Positions 16,050-25,435 are shown, counted from the first letter of the stretch. The stretch is 37,075 nucleotides of DNA from Betaproteobacteria bacterium (GCA_016867975.1 VGIC01000020.1:1-37075); one strand, 5' to 3'. Translations and numbers: made by a program. The notes: a model not told the origin generated them from the sequence alone.

Positions 16050-17273
16050 CTATTTTTTACTCCTTAAATTTGCCGCGATCCGCATTCTCAGCGCATTCAG
16101 CTTGATGAAGCCACCAGCGTCTTTCTGATCATAGGCGCCCTTATCATCTTCAAAAGTCGCTATTGAAGAGTCAAACAGTGAGTCTGTTTGACTATCGCGA
16201 CCGGTCACGATCACATTGCCTTTATAGAGCTTGACTCGCACCCAGCCATTCACAGTTTTTTGCGTATGATCAATCAATGTTTGCAAGGCAATGCGCTCAG
16301 GACTCCACCAGTATCCGTTATAAACTAGGCTGGCATAGCGTGGCATCAGATCATCTTTCAAATGCGCCACTTCACGATCCAGTGTGATGGACTCAATGGC
16401 ACGGTGAGCCTTTAGCATGATGGTGCCACCTGGGGTTTCATAACAGCCACGTGACTTCATCCCCACGTAGCGGTTTTCTACCAGATCCAGACGACCAATA
16501 CCGTGTTTGCCACCCAATATATTCAATTGGTGCAATAACTCATGCGGCTTCATCGCTTGACCATTCAAGCTGACCGGGTCACCATTCACATATTCGATAT
16601 CTAGGTATTCCGGCTCATTCGGCGCTTTCTCCGGACTAACACTCCAACGCCACATCGATTCTTCTGCCTCTGCAGCAGGATCTTCCAAATGACGTCCTTC
16701 ATAAGAGATGTGCAACAAATTAGCATCCATACTGTATGGGCTGCCGCCTTGCTTGTGTTTCATATCCACTGGGATGCCATGCGCTTCAGCATACGCCATG
16801 AGCTTTTCGCGACTCAGGAGATCCCACTCACGCCATGGGGCAATGATTTGAATATTCGGGTTTAACGCATAGGCACCCAACTCAAAGCGCACTTGGTCGT
16901 TGCCCTTGCCGGTTGCACCATGCGAAATTGCATCTGCATTGGTGGCGCGAGCTACTTCAATCAAGCGCTTGGCGATCAGCGGGCGGGCAATCGAAGTGCC
17001 GAGCAGATATTCACCTTCATACACGGTGTTAGCACGGAACATCGGGAACACGAAATCACGCACAAACTCTTCGCGCACGTCGTCAATATAAATTTCTTTC
17101 ACGCCAGCAGCTTGTGCTTTCAAACGTGCGGGCTCTAGCTCTTCGCCTTGACCTAAATCAGCCGTATAGGTGACCACCTCACATTGGTATTCATCCTGTA
17201 GCCACTTCAAAATCACTGAGGTATCCAGACCACCAGAATATGCCAGCACGACTTTATTGATTTTTTTGCTCAT
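16050..17273 (-). CDS. argG: Argininosuccinate synthase
   Basis: This enzyme joins citrulline and aspartate with ATP, the penultimate step of arginine synthesis. It has 407 residues, the normal length for the type I family. Near the N-terminus [16 protein letters not shown] is the ATP-pyrophosphatase P-loop motif. Further on, [14 protein letters not shown] binds citrulline and aspartate, and [16 protein letters not shown] is also conserved. It is the last gene of the argD-argF-argG run, 40 bases after argF, and ends at a convergent terminator. Confidence 0.98.
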   Translation of the reverse strand: MSKKINKVVLAYSGGLDTSVILKWLQDEYQCEVVTYTADLGQGEELEPARLKAQAAGVKEIYIDDVREEFVRDFVFPMFRANTVYEGEYLLGTSIARPLIAKRLIEVARATNADAISHGATGKGNDQVRFELGAYALNPNIQIIAPWREWDLLSREKLMAYAEAHGIPVDMKHKQGGSPYSMDANLLHISYEGRHLEDPAAEAEESMWRWSVSPEKAPNEPEYLDIEYVNGDPVSLNGQAMKPHELLHQLNILGGKHGIGRLDLVENRYVGMKSRGCYETPGGTIMLKAHRAIESITLDREVAHLKDDLMPRYASLVYNGYWWSPERIALQTLIDHTQKTVNGWVRVKLYKGNVIVTGRDSQTDSLFDSSIATFEDDKGAYDQKDAGGFIKLNALRMRIAANLRSKK

Positions 17274-17313
17274 AATTTTCTCTTACATTTAGCCTCAGAA
17301 CTGTATGACTAAA

Positions 17314-18228
17314 TTAAACCTTTCCTAACAATAAATATTCCATTAGCGCTTTCTGTGTATGCAAGCGGTTCTCTGCCTCATCCCACACTACGCTTTGCAC
17401 ACCGTCAATCACCTCTGCTGAAACTTCTTCACCACGGTGCGCAGGCAGGCAGTGCATGAACAATGCATCCTTAGCTGCCACACGCATCATGTCTGCATCC
17501 ACTTGCCAATCGGCAAAGTCACGCATCCGCTCTTCGTTCTCTGCTTCAAATCCCATGCTGGTCCATACATCGGTGGTCACCAGATCTGCGCCTTTGGCAG
17601 CTTCCATCGAGTCTGCAAACACTTCAAAATGATCATTGCCATACAGATTGGCGCGTTCCGGCTCGACCTCATAGCCAGGTGGGGTGGAGACATGCACATT
17701 AAAATCGAGTACCTCTGCCGCCTGCAACCAGGTATTGCACACGTTGTTGCTGTCACCGATCCAGGCCACTGTTTTACCTTTGATGGAGCCGCGATGCTCG
17801 ATATAGGTAAAAATGTCTGCCAAGATCTGACAAGGGTGATACTCATTGGTCAGACCGTTGATGACTGGCACGCGGGAATTTGCGGCAAATCGTTCGATAA
17901 TCTCCTGCTCATAAGTGCGGATCATCACGAGATCACTCATGCGTGAGATGACCTGTGCGGCATCCTCTACCGGTTCGCCACGTCCCAGCTGTGAGTCACG
18001 TGTGTTGAGATAAATCGATGAGCCGCCCAGTTGCTGCATCCCTGCTTCAAAAGAAAGACGTGTACGTGTACTCGCTTTTTCAAAAATCATGACCAATGTG
18101 CGATCCTGCAATGGCCAATAACGTTGATAAGATTTGAACTGACTCTTGATCCAACGCGTGCGTTCGAACACATGTTCAAACTCATCTCGATTAAGATCAT
18201 TGAATTGTAAAAAATGTTTTATTGCCAT
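17314..18228 (-). CDS. argF: Ornithine carbamoyltransferase
   Basis: This enzyme makes citrulline from ornithine and carbamoyl phosphate. It has 304 residues. The carbamoyl-phosphate motif STRTRLSFE is at about residues 54-62. The second-domain motifs DIFTYIEHRG, WIGDSNNVCNTWL and the HCLPAHRGEEV loop, with its active-site Cys, are all present. It lies between argD and argG in the same direction, with short gaps (54 and 40 bases), consistent with one operon. Confidence 0.98.
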   Translation of the reverse strand: MAIKHFLQFNDLNRDEFEHVFERTRWIKSQFKSYQRYWPLQDRTLVMIFEKASTRTRLSFEAGMQQLGGSSIYLNTRDSQLGRGEPVEDAAQVISRMSDLVMIRTYEQEIIERFAANSRVPVINGLTNEYHPCQILADIFTYIEHRGSIKGKTVAWIGDSNNVCNTWLQAAEVLDFNVHVSTPPGYEVEPERANLYGNDHFEVFADSMEAAKGADLVTTDVWTSMGFEAENEERMRDFADWQVDADMMRVAAKDALFMHCLPAHRGEEVSAEVIDGVQSVVWDEAENRLHTQKALMEYLLLGKV

Positions 18229-18282
18229 AATGATGGGTGGTTCGTTTTATTGAAACTAAGCCACTGTTAATAATTACTTCAG

Positions 18283-19470
18283 TTAAGATTGTTTAGAGAG
18301 AAATGCTTTAATTAAAACGGCCAAACGCTGGACCAACACATGGGCCTCAGCTTCACGCATGACCAATGGCGGTAGCAAGCGCACCACATTGTCGGCTGTC
18401 ACATTGATGAGTACCTTATCAGCCAGCGCCATCTTCACCAAATTCCCGCACGGACGATCCAGTTCAATACCAATCATCAAGCCAGCATTCCTGACAGCCA
18501 CCACACCTGCGACCCCTTGAAGTGCCACATTTAAACCCTCACGAATCAAATCGCCAATTTTTTGAGCGTTGGCACGCAACCCCTCTTGCTCGATAATTTC
18601 AATCGTAGCCAACCCTGCTGCGGTTGCCAAAGAGTTACCACCAAAGGTTGAACCATGCTTACCATAAGTGAATACGTCAGCCGCCTTACCTGCCGCCACG
18701 CAAGCCCCTATCGGCACACCGGAACCCAGACCTTTGGCCAGACTCATCACATCTGGCTTAATAGTCGTGTGCTGGAAAGCAAACCAAGTGCCGGTTCTGG
18801 CAATGCCTGTCTGCACTTCATCCAACATCAATAACCAGTCATGTGCGTCACATACTGCGCGTAGCGCTTCTAAATAAGCACCAGCCTCTTTAGGGATATT
18901 AACCCCACCCTCCCCCTGAATCGGCTCAACGAGGATTGCTACAATGTTCGGATGATGTTTTGCCACCTGCTTGACCGCATCGACATCATCATAGGGTACG
19001 CGGACAAAACCACTCACCAGCGGTTCAAAACCAGCTTGCACCTTACGGTTACCCGTTGCAGACAAAGTGGCCAATGTCCTGCCGTGAAAGGACTTGTCCA
19101 TCACGATAATTTCAGGGTTTTCTATGCCTTTATTGTGTCCGTATAAACGGGCGAGTTTGATGGCCGCTTCATTAGCCTCACAACCAGAATTGCAGAAAAA
19201 AACTTTATCCATGCCTGATATCTCGCACAGCTTATCTGCCAACGCAGCCTGCTCTGCGATATGATAGATATTGGATACATGGATGAGTTTAGCCGCTTGC
19301 TTAGAAATCGCATCGACCAATTTCGGATGCGCATGCCCCAGACCATTCACCGCAACACCTGCGAGAGCATCCAGATATTGCTCGCCTTGCTCATCCCATA
19401 GCCAAACCCCTTCACCTCTGGTAAAGGTCACTGGCTGACGCAGATAAGTGTTCATTAAATGATCTGACAT
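18283..19470 (-). CDS. argD: Acetylornithine aminotransferase
   Basis: This class III PLP aminotransferase makes N-acetylornithine from the semialdehyde and glutamate; many members also act in lysine synthesis. It has 395 residues. Motifs visible are VNGLGHAHP, FCNSGCEANEAAIKLAR, FHGRTLATLSATG, LMLDEVQTGIARTG and SLAKGLGSGVPIGA, which carries the PLP lysine. It is the first gene of the arg run. A hairpin lies in the leader upstream (19521-19553). Confidence 0.96.
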   Translation of the reverse strand: MSDHLMNTYLRQPVTFTRGEGVWLWDEQGEQYLDALAGVAVNGLGHAHPKLVDAISKQAAKLIHVSNIYHIAEQAALADKLCEISGMDKVFFCNSGCEANEAAIKLARLYGHNKGIENPEIIVMDKSFHGRTLATLSATGNRKVQAGFEPLVSGFVRVPYDDVDAVKQVAKHHPNIVAILVEPIQGEGGVNIPKEAGAYLEALRAVCDAHDWLLMLDEVQTGIARTGTWFAFQHTTIKPDVMSLAKGLGSGVPIGACVAAGKAADVFTYGKHGSTFGGNSLATAAGLATIEIIEQEGLRANAQKIGDLIREGLNVALQGVAGVVAVRNAGLMIGIELDRPCGNLVKMALADKVLINVTADNVVRLLPPLVMREAEAHVLVQRLAVLIKAFLSKQS

Positions 19471-19520
19471 ATTGTATTTAACACCCTAAATTTCATTGAC
19501 GTTTAGCAATCAATAAAAAC

Positions 19521-19553
19521 AGTCAGCCAGCAAGTGTCGTAAACTCGCTGACT
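19521..19553 (-). promoter_or_regulatory. Hairpin in the argD leader
   Basis: Seven-base arms AGTCAGC (19521-19527) and GCTGACT (19547-19553) are extended by two more pairs past a mismatch. On the argD strand the hairpin is followed by GTTTTTATTG, so it could act as an attenuator before the arg operon. It could also end a transcript from elsewhere. Confidence 0.4.
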
Positions 19554-19690
19554 CAATAAAAAACCGATTGATTTTTATGCCGCTAACGCGATAGAAGAAC
19601 GTACGTGAGAGTAGCTTAAAACCTCACTATTGGCAAGTTTTTACTGTGCTCACCACCCGAAAGCCGCAGAATAATCACTTGAAAAAAATA

Positions 19691-19743
19691 GCGATTTAGG
19701 CAAGAATCGCGGTCTGTGTAACATTTTCTTGCCGATTATTTTT
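19691..19743 (+). promoter_or_regulatory. Alternative hairpins directly before the Rieske gene
   Basis: Two mutually exclusive stems can be drawn. GCGATT (19691-19696) pairs with AATCGC (19705-19710); GGCAAGAA (19699-19706) pairs with TTCTTGCC (19726-19733). The second is followed by GATTATTTTTT and then the start codon. There is no visible ribosome site. The arrangement resembles an antiterminator/terminator switch. Confidence 0.4.
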
Positions 19744-19744
19744 T

Positions 19745-20896
19745 ATGGCATCTACAACGACCTTGAATTCCCCGCTTGAAAATCCAGCTTATCAACAAAC
19801 ACCTATTGAATCTACCTCAGTGCAGTTACCCGTTGCCTGGTACGCAGATCAAAACGTGTATGCCTTAGAACAACAACATCTATTCCCCAAGGCACCTCTT
19901 TATGTTGGCCACGAGCTCATGACCCCCAATGTCGGGGACTATCGTGTACTCGATTGGACCGGCGAAGCGAAGAGTCTGATACATCAGCACAATGGTATCC
20001 ACCTGATCAGCAATGTGTGCAGACATCGACAAGCCATCATGCTGAAAGGCAAAGGCACGACCAAAAGCATCGTATGTCCGTTGCATCGCTGGACTTATGA
20101 CCTGGAAGGCAAACTGCTCGGCGCCCCACATTTTGAGAATAACCCATGCTTGCATCTGGACAATCAAGCACTACAGAATTGGCAAGGACTATTGTTCAAC
20201 GCTAAGCGTGACGTTGCCAAAGACTTGGCTAATCTAGGTTGCAAGCAGGATTTTGACTTCACGGACTATGTGCTGGACCGTGTCATGGTGGATGAATACA
20301 ACTTCAACTGGAAAACCTTCATTGAAGTCTACTTGGAGGATTATCACGTCGGGCCCTTTCACCCTGGTCTTAATCAGTTTGTCAATTGCGATGAACTCAA
20401 CTGGGAATTCGGTGCTGACTATAGCGTCCAGACTGTCGGATTTAAACAGTCACTGAACAAGAGTGGCTCACCTGTCTATCAAACTTGGCAGGAACAAGTC
20501 GCACGATACCACGGTGGGAAAATGCCCCCACATGGTGCCATCTGGATGGTGTATTACCCCTTCCTGATGATTGAATGGTATCCGCAAGTGCTGGTGGTGT
20601 CCAACATCATTCCTCGTGGCGTAAATGCTTGCACCAACGTGGTCGAATTCTATTACCCAGAAGATATCGGCCTATTCGAACGTGAATACGTGACCGCTCA
20701 GCAGGCGGCATACGAAGAAACTGCGGTAGAAGACAAGGATATCTGCCAACGCATGCATGACGGGCGTCGTGGGCTGTTCGCGCAAGGCATTGATGAGCGA
20801 GGACCCTACCAACATCCCATGGAAACCGGCATGGAACATTTTCATCAGTGGTATCGTGGTCAAATGCAGCAGTATCTTAGCCTAGATATTTCATAA
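19745..20896 (+). CDS. Rieske non-heme iron oxygenase, alpha subunit
   Basis: This is a ring-hydroxylating-type oxygenase of 383 residues. The Rieske [2Fe-2S] ligands are Cys92 and His94 (CRH) with Cys111 and His114 (CPLH). The catalytic iron site is LEDYHVGPFH, with His201 and His206. The residue three before His201, which passes electrons from the Rieske cluster, is Glu198 instead of the usual Asp; carnitine and betaine demethylating relatives have Glu there. Substrate is unknown; a methylated amine would suit a methylotroph, but that is inference. No reductase or ferredoxin gene is adjacent. The ATG at 19745 lacks a ribosome site, and a terminator-like hairpin abuts it. Confidence 0.88.
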   Translation: MASTTTLNSPLENPAYQQTPIESTSVQLPVAWYADQNVYALEQQHLFPKAPLYVGHELMTPNVGDYRVLDWTGEAKSLIHQHNGIHLISNVCRHRQAIMLKGKGTTKSIVCPLHRWTYDLEGKLLGAPHFENNPCLHLDNQALQNWQGLLFNAKRDVAKDLANLGCKQDFDFTDYVLDRVMVDEYNFNWKTFIEVYLEDYHVGPFHPGLNQFVNCDELNWEFGADYSVQTVGFKQSLNKSGSPVYQTWQEQVARYHGGKMPPHGAIWMVYYPFLMIEWYPQVLVVSNIIPRGVNACTNVVEFYYPEDIGLFEREYVTAQQAAYEETAVEDKDICQRMHDGRRGLFAQGIDERGPYQHPMETGMEHFHQWYRGQMQQYLSLDIS

Positions 20897-20927
20897 ATTC
20901 GCGTGATAATCATGCAGCATTTTGTGT

Positions 20928-20957
20928 TGTAGGAGCACAATGAATTGCGCTCCTACA
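20928..20957. repeat. REP-like palindrome between convergent genes
   Basis: Nine-base arms TGTAGGAGC (20928-20936) and GCTCCTACA (20949-20957) are extended by an inner CAAT/ATTG pairing. There is no T-run on either side. The sequence resembles dispersed TGTAGGAGC palindromes found between genes in many proteobacteria. It may end both transcripts by Rho-dependent means or stabilise 3' ends. Confidence 0.55.
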
Positions 20958-20958
20958 G

Positions 20959-21597
20959 TTAGGCATCCAGCAACCCGCTACGCATCGCAATCAGCGCAAT
21001 TTCAGCCGAGTTATTTGCATTGAGTTTTTGTTTGATGTTATACAAATGCGTGCCAACAGTGCGTGGACTCAAAAAAAGTGTCTCGGCAATCTCGTTAGTA
21101 GTTTTCCCCTTTGCGAGTGCCATAAACACCTCAAACTCACGCGGAGATAACACATCTATAGGGCTCTGCTCCCCAGAAAGTTGCTGAATCGCCATTTGCT
21201 GCGCCACACTCGCCTCCAGATATTTCTTACCTGAAGCGACCATCCGAATCGCTTTAATCAGCTCTTCCGCTGCACTGCGCTTAGTAAGGTAGCCCATTGC
21301 GCCCGCATTCAATACACGCTTAGGATGCACTGAGTCTTCGTGAGCAGACAATACCAAAATCTTTGCTGCACTGTCTTTAGCCAGAATACGCTCAATCGCC
21401 TCAAGCCCACCCATTCCTGGCATGGTGATATCCATGACGACCACATGGGGCTTATGCTCCATATAGCGCTGGATTGCGTGCTCGCCATCCTCAGCCTCAG
21501 CCACCACCTTGATGTCAGCATCCGACTCTAACAGCATTTTAAATCCCATGCGCACCACGGCATGATCATCGACCAGCATCACGTTAATCTGACTCAT
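20959..21597 (-). CDS. LuxR/NarL-family response regulator
   Basis: This DNA-binding response regulator has 212 residues. The receiver domain begins INVMLVDDHAVVR and has the phospho-acceptor Asp56 in VVVMDITMPGMGG, then a Thr/Ser-equivalent LSAHED and the Lys in YLTKRSA. The output domain, LSPREFEVFMALAKGKTTNE, is a GerE-type helix-turn-helix. It is the second gene after the histidine kinase, 35 bases downstream, so the two form one system. It resembles UvrY/GacA and NarL in layout; the target genes are unknown. Confidence 0.93.
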   Translation of the reverse strand: MSQINVMLVDDHAVVRMGFKMLLESDADIKVVAEAEDGEHAIQRYMEHKPHVVVMDITMPGMGGLEAIERILAKDSAAKILVLSAHEDSVHPKRVLNAGAMGYLTKRSAAEELIKAIRMVASGKKYLEASVAQQMAIQQLSGEQSPIDVLSPREFEVFMALAKGKTTNEIAETLFLSPRTVGTHLYNIKQKLNANNSAEIALIAMRSGLLDA

Positions 21598-21632
21598 ACT
21601 CTTTACTTCCCTTCCATTCTTGATAGGCTATA

Positions 21633-23003
21633 TTATTCTCTCACCACCAGCTTTGGAATCCGAATGTGAATCGTAGTCCCCTGCTGTGGCGCAGAGTCGA
21701 CCTCGAACTCCCCATGCAAGGCCTGCACCCGCTCACGCATACCCAATAAACCAAAGTGCTTGGTCTGATCAACTTTGGCAACATCCATGCCAATCCCATT
21801 ATCCTGGATTCTTAATTGCAATTCCCCATCTGCAACCTTATTCAGCTCAATCTCAATCGTTGATGCCTGCGCATATTTCAGTGCATTGTTCACAGATTCC
21901 TGCACGATACGATACAAGTTGATGCTGATAGTTTCTCCTATACTTTTTAAATTTTCCGATTGTAAATTATCAGACAAATGAAAGCGGATTTGCATTTCTG
22001 GATGCTGAACCTGATAGCCACTCACCAAATCTTTCAATGTTTCAACGAGGCCAAGGTTATCTAGTGCCCCTGGTCGCAACTGACGCACGATACTATGCAT
22101 GCCGTCATAGATCTGATTCGCAGCGGACACAATTACCTGCGCACCAGATGCGATTTCTGGCATCCCGGCCGTCGTACTGTTTGCTTTTGCTCGATTTGCA
22201 ATGCTCACGGCAAAGGTCTTGATGGCGGTCACATACTGCCCCAGCTCATCATGCAGCTCGCGTGCTAGGCTACGACGCTCATCTTCGATATGCTTTTGAA
22301 TCAGATGCGTCAACTGCCGGCTTTCTTCCAACTGACGCTCTGCCGTCAAAGACTCCGCCATACGGTTCAAACTATGCCCAATCACATTAAACTCCGGCAA
22401 TGCAAGCTCAGGCAATCGTGTCGTCAACTCGCCCTTCTCTATCCTGTTGATGGCCTCCAGAATCTTATTGATGGGGCGTATCGAATGACTCAACAGCCAA
22501 TAGACCATGGCATTAAGCAAAACAAAGAACACCAAGCCTATCCACATCAACTGACCAAACCCAGACCATGCCTCGCGAATCGAGCCCATCGCACTGGAAC
22601 TCACCACCAACGTACCAAAACGAATCTTGCGTTCAACCGTCTCGACCTTGGGCGATACCAACGTGACAAACCAGTCAGGAGGGTTCACATCACTCTTATA
22701 GGTAGAATCCGGAGAGCTGTATAACGGTCGCCCCTCATAGTCATATAGCTCGATATGACTACTACGCACATACCCTAGAGAATTCAAAAAATCCCGCAAC
22801 ACCAAATGCGTGGGTCCCATTTCTGGATTCATGACCGAGCTGACAATAACCGTATCTAATAACTGCACCGTCACGCGGCTGGCAGCCTCAACACGCTCAC
22901 GTATCGAGATGCGCGTATCATTCACCAAAATAGACCCTACTACTAGGATAAAGGCAATAGATAGCAAAGTGACCAGCAAATTTAAACGAAATCGCAAACT
23001 CAT
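21633..23003 (-). CDS. Membrane sensor histidine kinase (NarX/UhpB type)
   Basis: This two-pass membrane kinase has 456 residues. TM1 is at about residues 7-28, a periplasmic sensor domain follows at about 29-150, TM2 at about 152-172, HAMP at about 173-225, then a HisKA_3 domain with the phosphorylated His251 in ARELHDELGQ. The ATPase domain has an N-box (VQESVNNALKYAQ) and DNGIGMD. The periplasmic domain contains no motif I can name. It partners the response regulator downstream. It is divergent from dhaL with 72 bases between them, so it could regulate that operon; this is inference. Confidence 0.92.
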   Translation of the reverse strand: MSLRFRLNLLVTLLSIAFILVVGSILVNDTRISIRERVEAASRVTVQLLDTVIVSSVMNPEMGPTHLVLRDFLNSLGYVRSSHIELYDYEGRPLYSSPDSTYKSDVNPPDWFVTLVSPKVETVERKIRFGTLVVSSSAMGSIREAWSGFGQLMWIGLVFFVLLNAMVYWLLSHSIRPINKILEAINRIEKGELTTRLPELALPEFNVIGHSLNRMAESLTAERQLEESRQLTHLIQKHIEDERRSLARELHDELGQYVTAIKTFAVSIANRAKANSTTAGMPEIASGAQVIVSAANQIYDGMHSIVRQLRPGALDNLGLVETLKDLVSGYQVQHPEMQIRFHLSDNLQSENLKSIGETISINLYRIVQESVNNALKYAQASTIEIELNKVADGELQLRIQDNGIGMDVAKVDQTKHFGLLGMRERVQALHGEFEVDSAPQQGTTIHIRIPKLVVRE

Positions 23004-23075
23004 GTATTGAAATCAAGAAATGAGATGTGTAGAGTTTAACAACTTTCTTCTCATCACCCTAGAATTATTCATGAC

Positions 23076-23720
23076 ATGAGCACCGCATTCATTCTCATTG
23101 CAGCAAAAAACATCCGCGACACCATTCTCGACCATGAGTCAGAACTCGAATCTCTAGACCGAGAAATCGGGGATGGAGATCACTACATCAATATGAAACG
23201 CGGCGTCAGCACCATTGTCGAGATGGAGGCAGACCTGGCTGGATACCCACCGGATGCGGTACTGAACAAAATTGGAATGAAGTTACTCAGCACCATAGGC
23301 GGCGCTTCCGGACCATTATTAGCCAGTTTCTTCATGGGCATGGCGAAAGTGCTAAAAGAAAAAGGTGACGAATCTACGCATACTTATGCCAGCGCATTTG
23401 CAGCAGGAGTTGATGTCATTAGATTACGCGGCAAAGCAGACCTAGGCGAAAAGACCATGCTGGATGTGCTCATTCCGGTTTCCAGACAATTCACTCAACT
23501 TGCTGCTGACAACATGCCCGTACCACAAATCTGCACGGTGTTAATCACCACGGCAGAGCAAGGCATGCAATCAACCAGAGATCTCATTGCCACCAAAGGT
23601 CGTGCAGCGGGACTCGGTGAGCGCGCAATCGGTCACATTGACCCTGGGGCAAAAAGCTGTCAACTGATGATTGCCGCCGTGTGCAATTTACTATTAGAAG
23701 CAAAGGAGTCATTAGGATGA
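23076..23720 (+). CDS. dhaL: Dihydroxyacetone kinase, DhaL (ATP-binding) subunit
   Basis: DhaL binds the nucleotide and passes phosphate to dihydroxyacetone held on DhaK. It has 214 residues, a normal length. The metal-nucleotide motif EIGDGDHYINMKRG carries the conserved Asp residues, and GGASGPLLASFFMG is the second signature. The ATG at 23076 lacks a strong ribosome site; an overlapping ATG at 23071 reads only two codons. It overlaps dhaK by the ATGA at 23717-23720. The order is L then K, and no phosphotransferase subunit DhaM is nearby, so the phosphate donor (ATP directly or a DhaM elsewhere) is open. Confidence 0.92.
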   Translation: MSTAFILIAAKNIRDTILDHESELESLDREIGDGDHYINMKRGVSTIVEMEADLAGYPPDAVLNKIGMKLLSTIGGASGPLLASFFMGMAKVLKEKGDESTHTYASAFAAGVDVIRLRGKADLGEKTMLDVLIPVSRQFTQLAADNMPVPQICTVLITTAEQGMQSTRDLIATKGRAAGLGERAIGHIDPGAKSCQLMIAAVCNLLLEAKESLG

Positions 23721-24706
23721 AAAAATTCATTAACAAAACAGATGACATGCTGGTGGAAAGCCTGAGTGGCTTTGCCTCAGCTCACAGCGACTTAGTCGCA
23801 CTCAACCTTGAGCCTAACTTTTTGACACGAAAACAAAAAGCGTCCAACAAAGTGGCTATCATCTCGGGAGGCGGTTCAGGGCATGAGCCGTTGCACGCTG
23901 GCTACATCGGACATGGCATGCTGGACGCGGCCTGCCCGGGTCATGTTTTCACTTCACCAACTCCTGACCAAATGCTCATGGCCGCAGAAGCCGTGTATGC
24001 GGACAAGGGTATCCTGTTTATCGTCAAGAACTATGCTGGCGATGTGATGAATTTTGAAATGGCTGCGGAAATGTTGCCTTTTGAATCAGCAACCGTGCTG
24101 ACCAGTGATGACTGTGCCGTCATCAACAGCACCTATACCACGGGGCGACGCGGCGTTGCGGGCACTGTGATTGTAGAAAAATGCGTAGGAAGCCTTGCCG
24201 AAACTGGCGCGGATTTACAAGCCTGCAAAGCCTTAGGCGAAAAAGTTAACAGCCGTACCGCAAGCATGGGGGTAGCACTCACCAGTTGCACTGTTCCTGC
24301 CGCCGGACGCCCTACTTTTGATATTAGCAACAATGAACTGGAAATGGGTGTCGGAATCCACGGTGAACCAGGGCGCAGACGTGAAGCAATGCGCCCGGCA
24401 GATGCCATCATCCAAGACGTGACCAACGCCATTTTAGAAGCCCTCAAGCCTAGCCAGGGAAACGAAGCGCTACTGCTAATCAATGGTTTCGGCGCAACGC
24501 CCCTGATGGAGCTTTACCTCATCTACAACACTGCTGCCAAGTTGTTCAATCAGCACGGCATTAAAGTGGTGCGCTCACTGGTGGGAAACTACACTACAGC
24601 GCTTGATATGGCGGGCGCTTCGGTCACGCTTTGCCTGCTGGACGATGAAATCAAACAGCACTGGGACAGCCCTGTCCACACGCCTGCCTTGCGCTGGGGA
24701 GTGTAA
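23717..24706 (+). CDS. dhaK: Dihydroxyacetone kinase, DhaK (substrate) subunit
   Basis: DhaK holds dihydroxyacetone through a covalent link to a histidine. It has 329 residues from the ATG at 23717, which overlaps the dhaL stop and follows AGGAG at 23704-23708; the longer frame to 23681 runs inside dhaL. The start MKKFINKTDDMLVESLSGF, the GGGSGHEPLHAGYIG substrate loop and VGIHGEPG, with the covalent His at about residue 215, are all present. The product, dihydroxyacetone phosphate, feeds the triose pool used by the formaldehyde-fixing cycle nearby. Related tetrulose kinases share the fold, so the substrate is not certain. Confidence 0.94.
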   Translation: MKKFINKTDDMLVESLSGFASAHSDLVALNLEPNFLTRKQKASNKVAIISGGGSGHEPLHAGYIGHGMLDAACPGHVFTSPTPDQMLMAAEAVYADKGILFIVKNYAGDVMNFEMAAEMLPFESATVLTSDDCAVINSTYTTGRRGVAGTVIVEKCVGSLAETGADLQACKALGEKVNSRTASMGVALTSCTVPAAGRPTFDISNNELEMGVGIHGEPGRRREAMRPADAIIQDVTNAILEALKPSQGNEALLLINGFGATPLMELYLIYNTAAKLFNQHGIKVVRSLVGNYTTALDMAGASVTLCLLDDEIKQHWDSPVHTPALRWGV

Positions 24707-24807
24707 AGATGACAATGACCTCTTTACTCCACCCCAAATTCCGCGATTGATTTTCCACATTCACAGCATGGGAGTTCTAAATAATCTCTATACTGTAAGC
24801 TATTCAA

Positions 24808-24837
24808 CTCGGGGGAAAGCCCCCGAGATTTTCTCTT
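24808..24837 (+). terminator. Terminator between dhaK and phi
   Basis: A perfect 8-bp G+C-rich stem (CTCGGGGG with CCCCCGAG) with an AAAG loop is followed by ATTTTCTCTTT. It lies about 100 bases after the dhaK stop and separates it from the convergent phi gene. Confidence 0.75.
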
Positions 24838-24851
24838 TGCGTTATTTACTA

Positions 24852-25391
24852 TTATTCCAGGTTAGCGTGAATTGCACGCATCCCCTCTTCGGTTAAGCCT
24901 TTAGCAAAAATCAAATCTGCAATTATGGCTTCCAAGAAAATCAACGTTGAAAGTTCAAATTGTGAACCCATTGGCATACCCTGTGTCAGCGGGAAGCTAC
25001 CATCATTACCAACCTGAATAACCAAATCAGCGACGTCAGCCATTGCAGATGATTTCTTCATTGAGATCACAACCAATTTAGCGCCTACAGATTTAGCCTT
25101 CTTCACGAATGGTAACAATGTCTCTGTACCACCTGAACCTGATACCAGAATCAACAAATCACCAGCCTTGATTGCTGGCGTTACAACTTCACCAACCATA
25201 CTCACAGTGTAACCAGCATGTACCAAACGCATTGCAAAGAAACGTGATACCAGTAAAGAGCGACCGGCACCACCGATGAATGTACGACCAGCCTGATCAA
25301 CCAACTTCAACAGCTCTGCTGATTTAGAGTTGTCAGTCTCAGACAAGATACTGGTCAATTTATCTAAGATTAATTTTTGACTACTACTCAT
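24852..25391 (-). CDS. hxlB: 6-phospho-3-hexuloisomerase
   Basis: This SIS-domain isomerase converts hexulose 6-phosphate to fructose 6-phosphate, the second step of the RuMP cycle; it is often called phi. It has 179 residues, the family length. The sugar-phosphate loop GGAGRSLLVSRFFAMRL, the LVSGSGGTET motif, and MPMGSQFELSTLIFLEAII are all typical. It lies 118 bases after hps in the same direction. A terminator-like hairpin lies in the gap, so its expression may be a fraction of that of hps. Confidence 0.96.
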   Translation of the reverse strand: MSSSQKLILDKLTSILSETDNSKSAELLKLVDQAGRTFIGGAGRSLLVSRFFAMRLVHAGYTVSMVGEVVTPAIKAGDLLILVSGSGGTETLLPFVKKAKSVGAKLVVISMKKSSAMADVADLVIQVGNDGSFPLTQGMPMGSQFELSTLIFLEAIIADLIFAKGLTEEGMRAIHANLE

Positions 25392-25435
25392 AATTATTTC
25401 CTTCTAGAATCCATAATGACAAATTAATTATAAAA

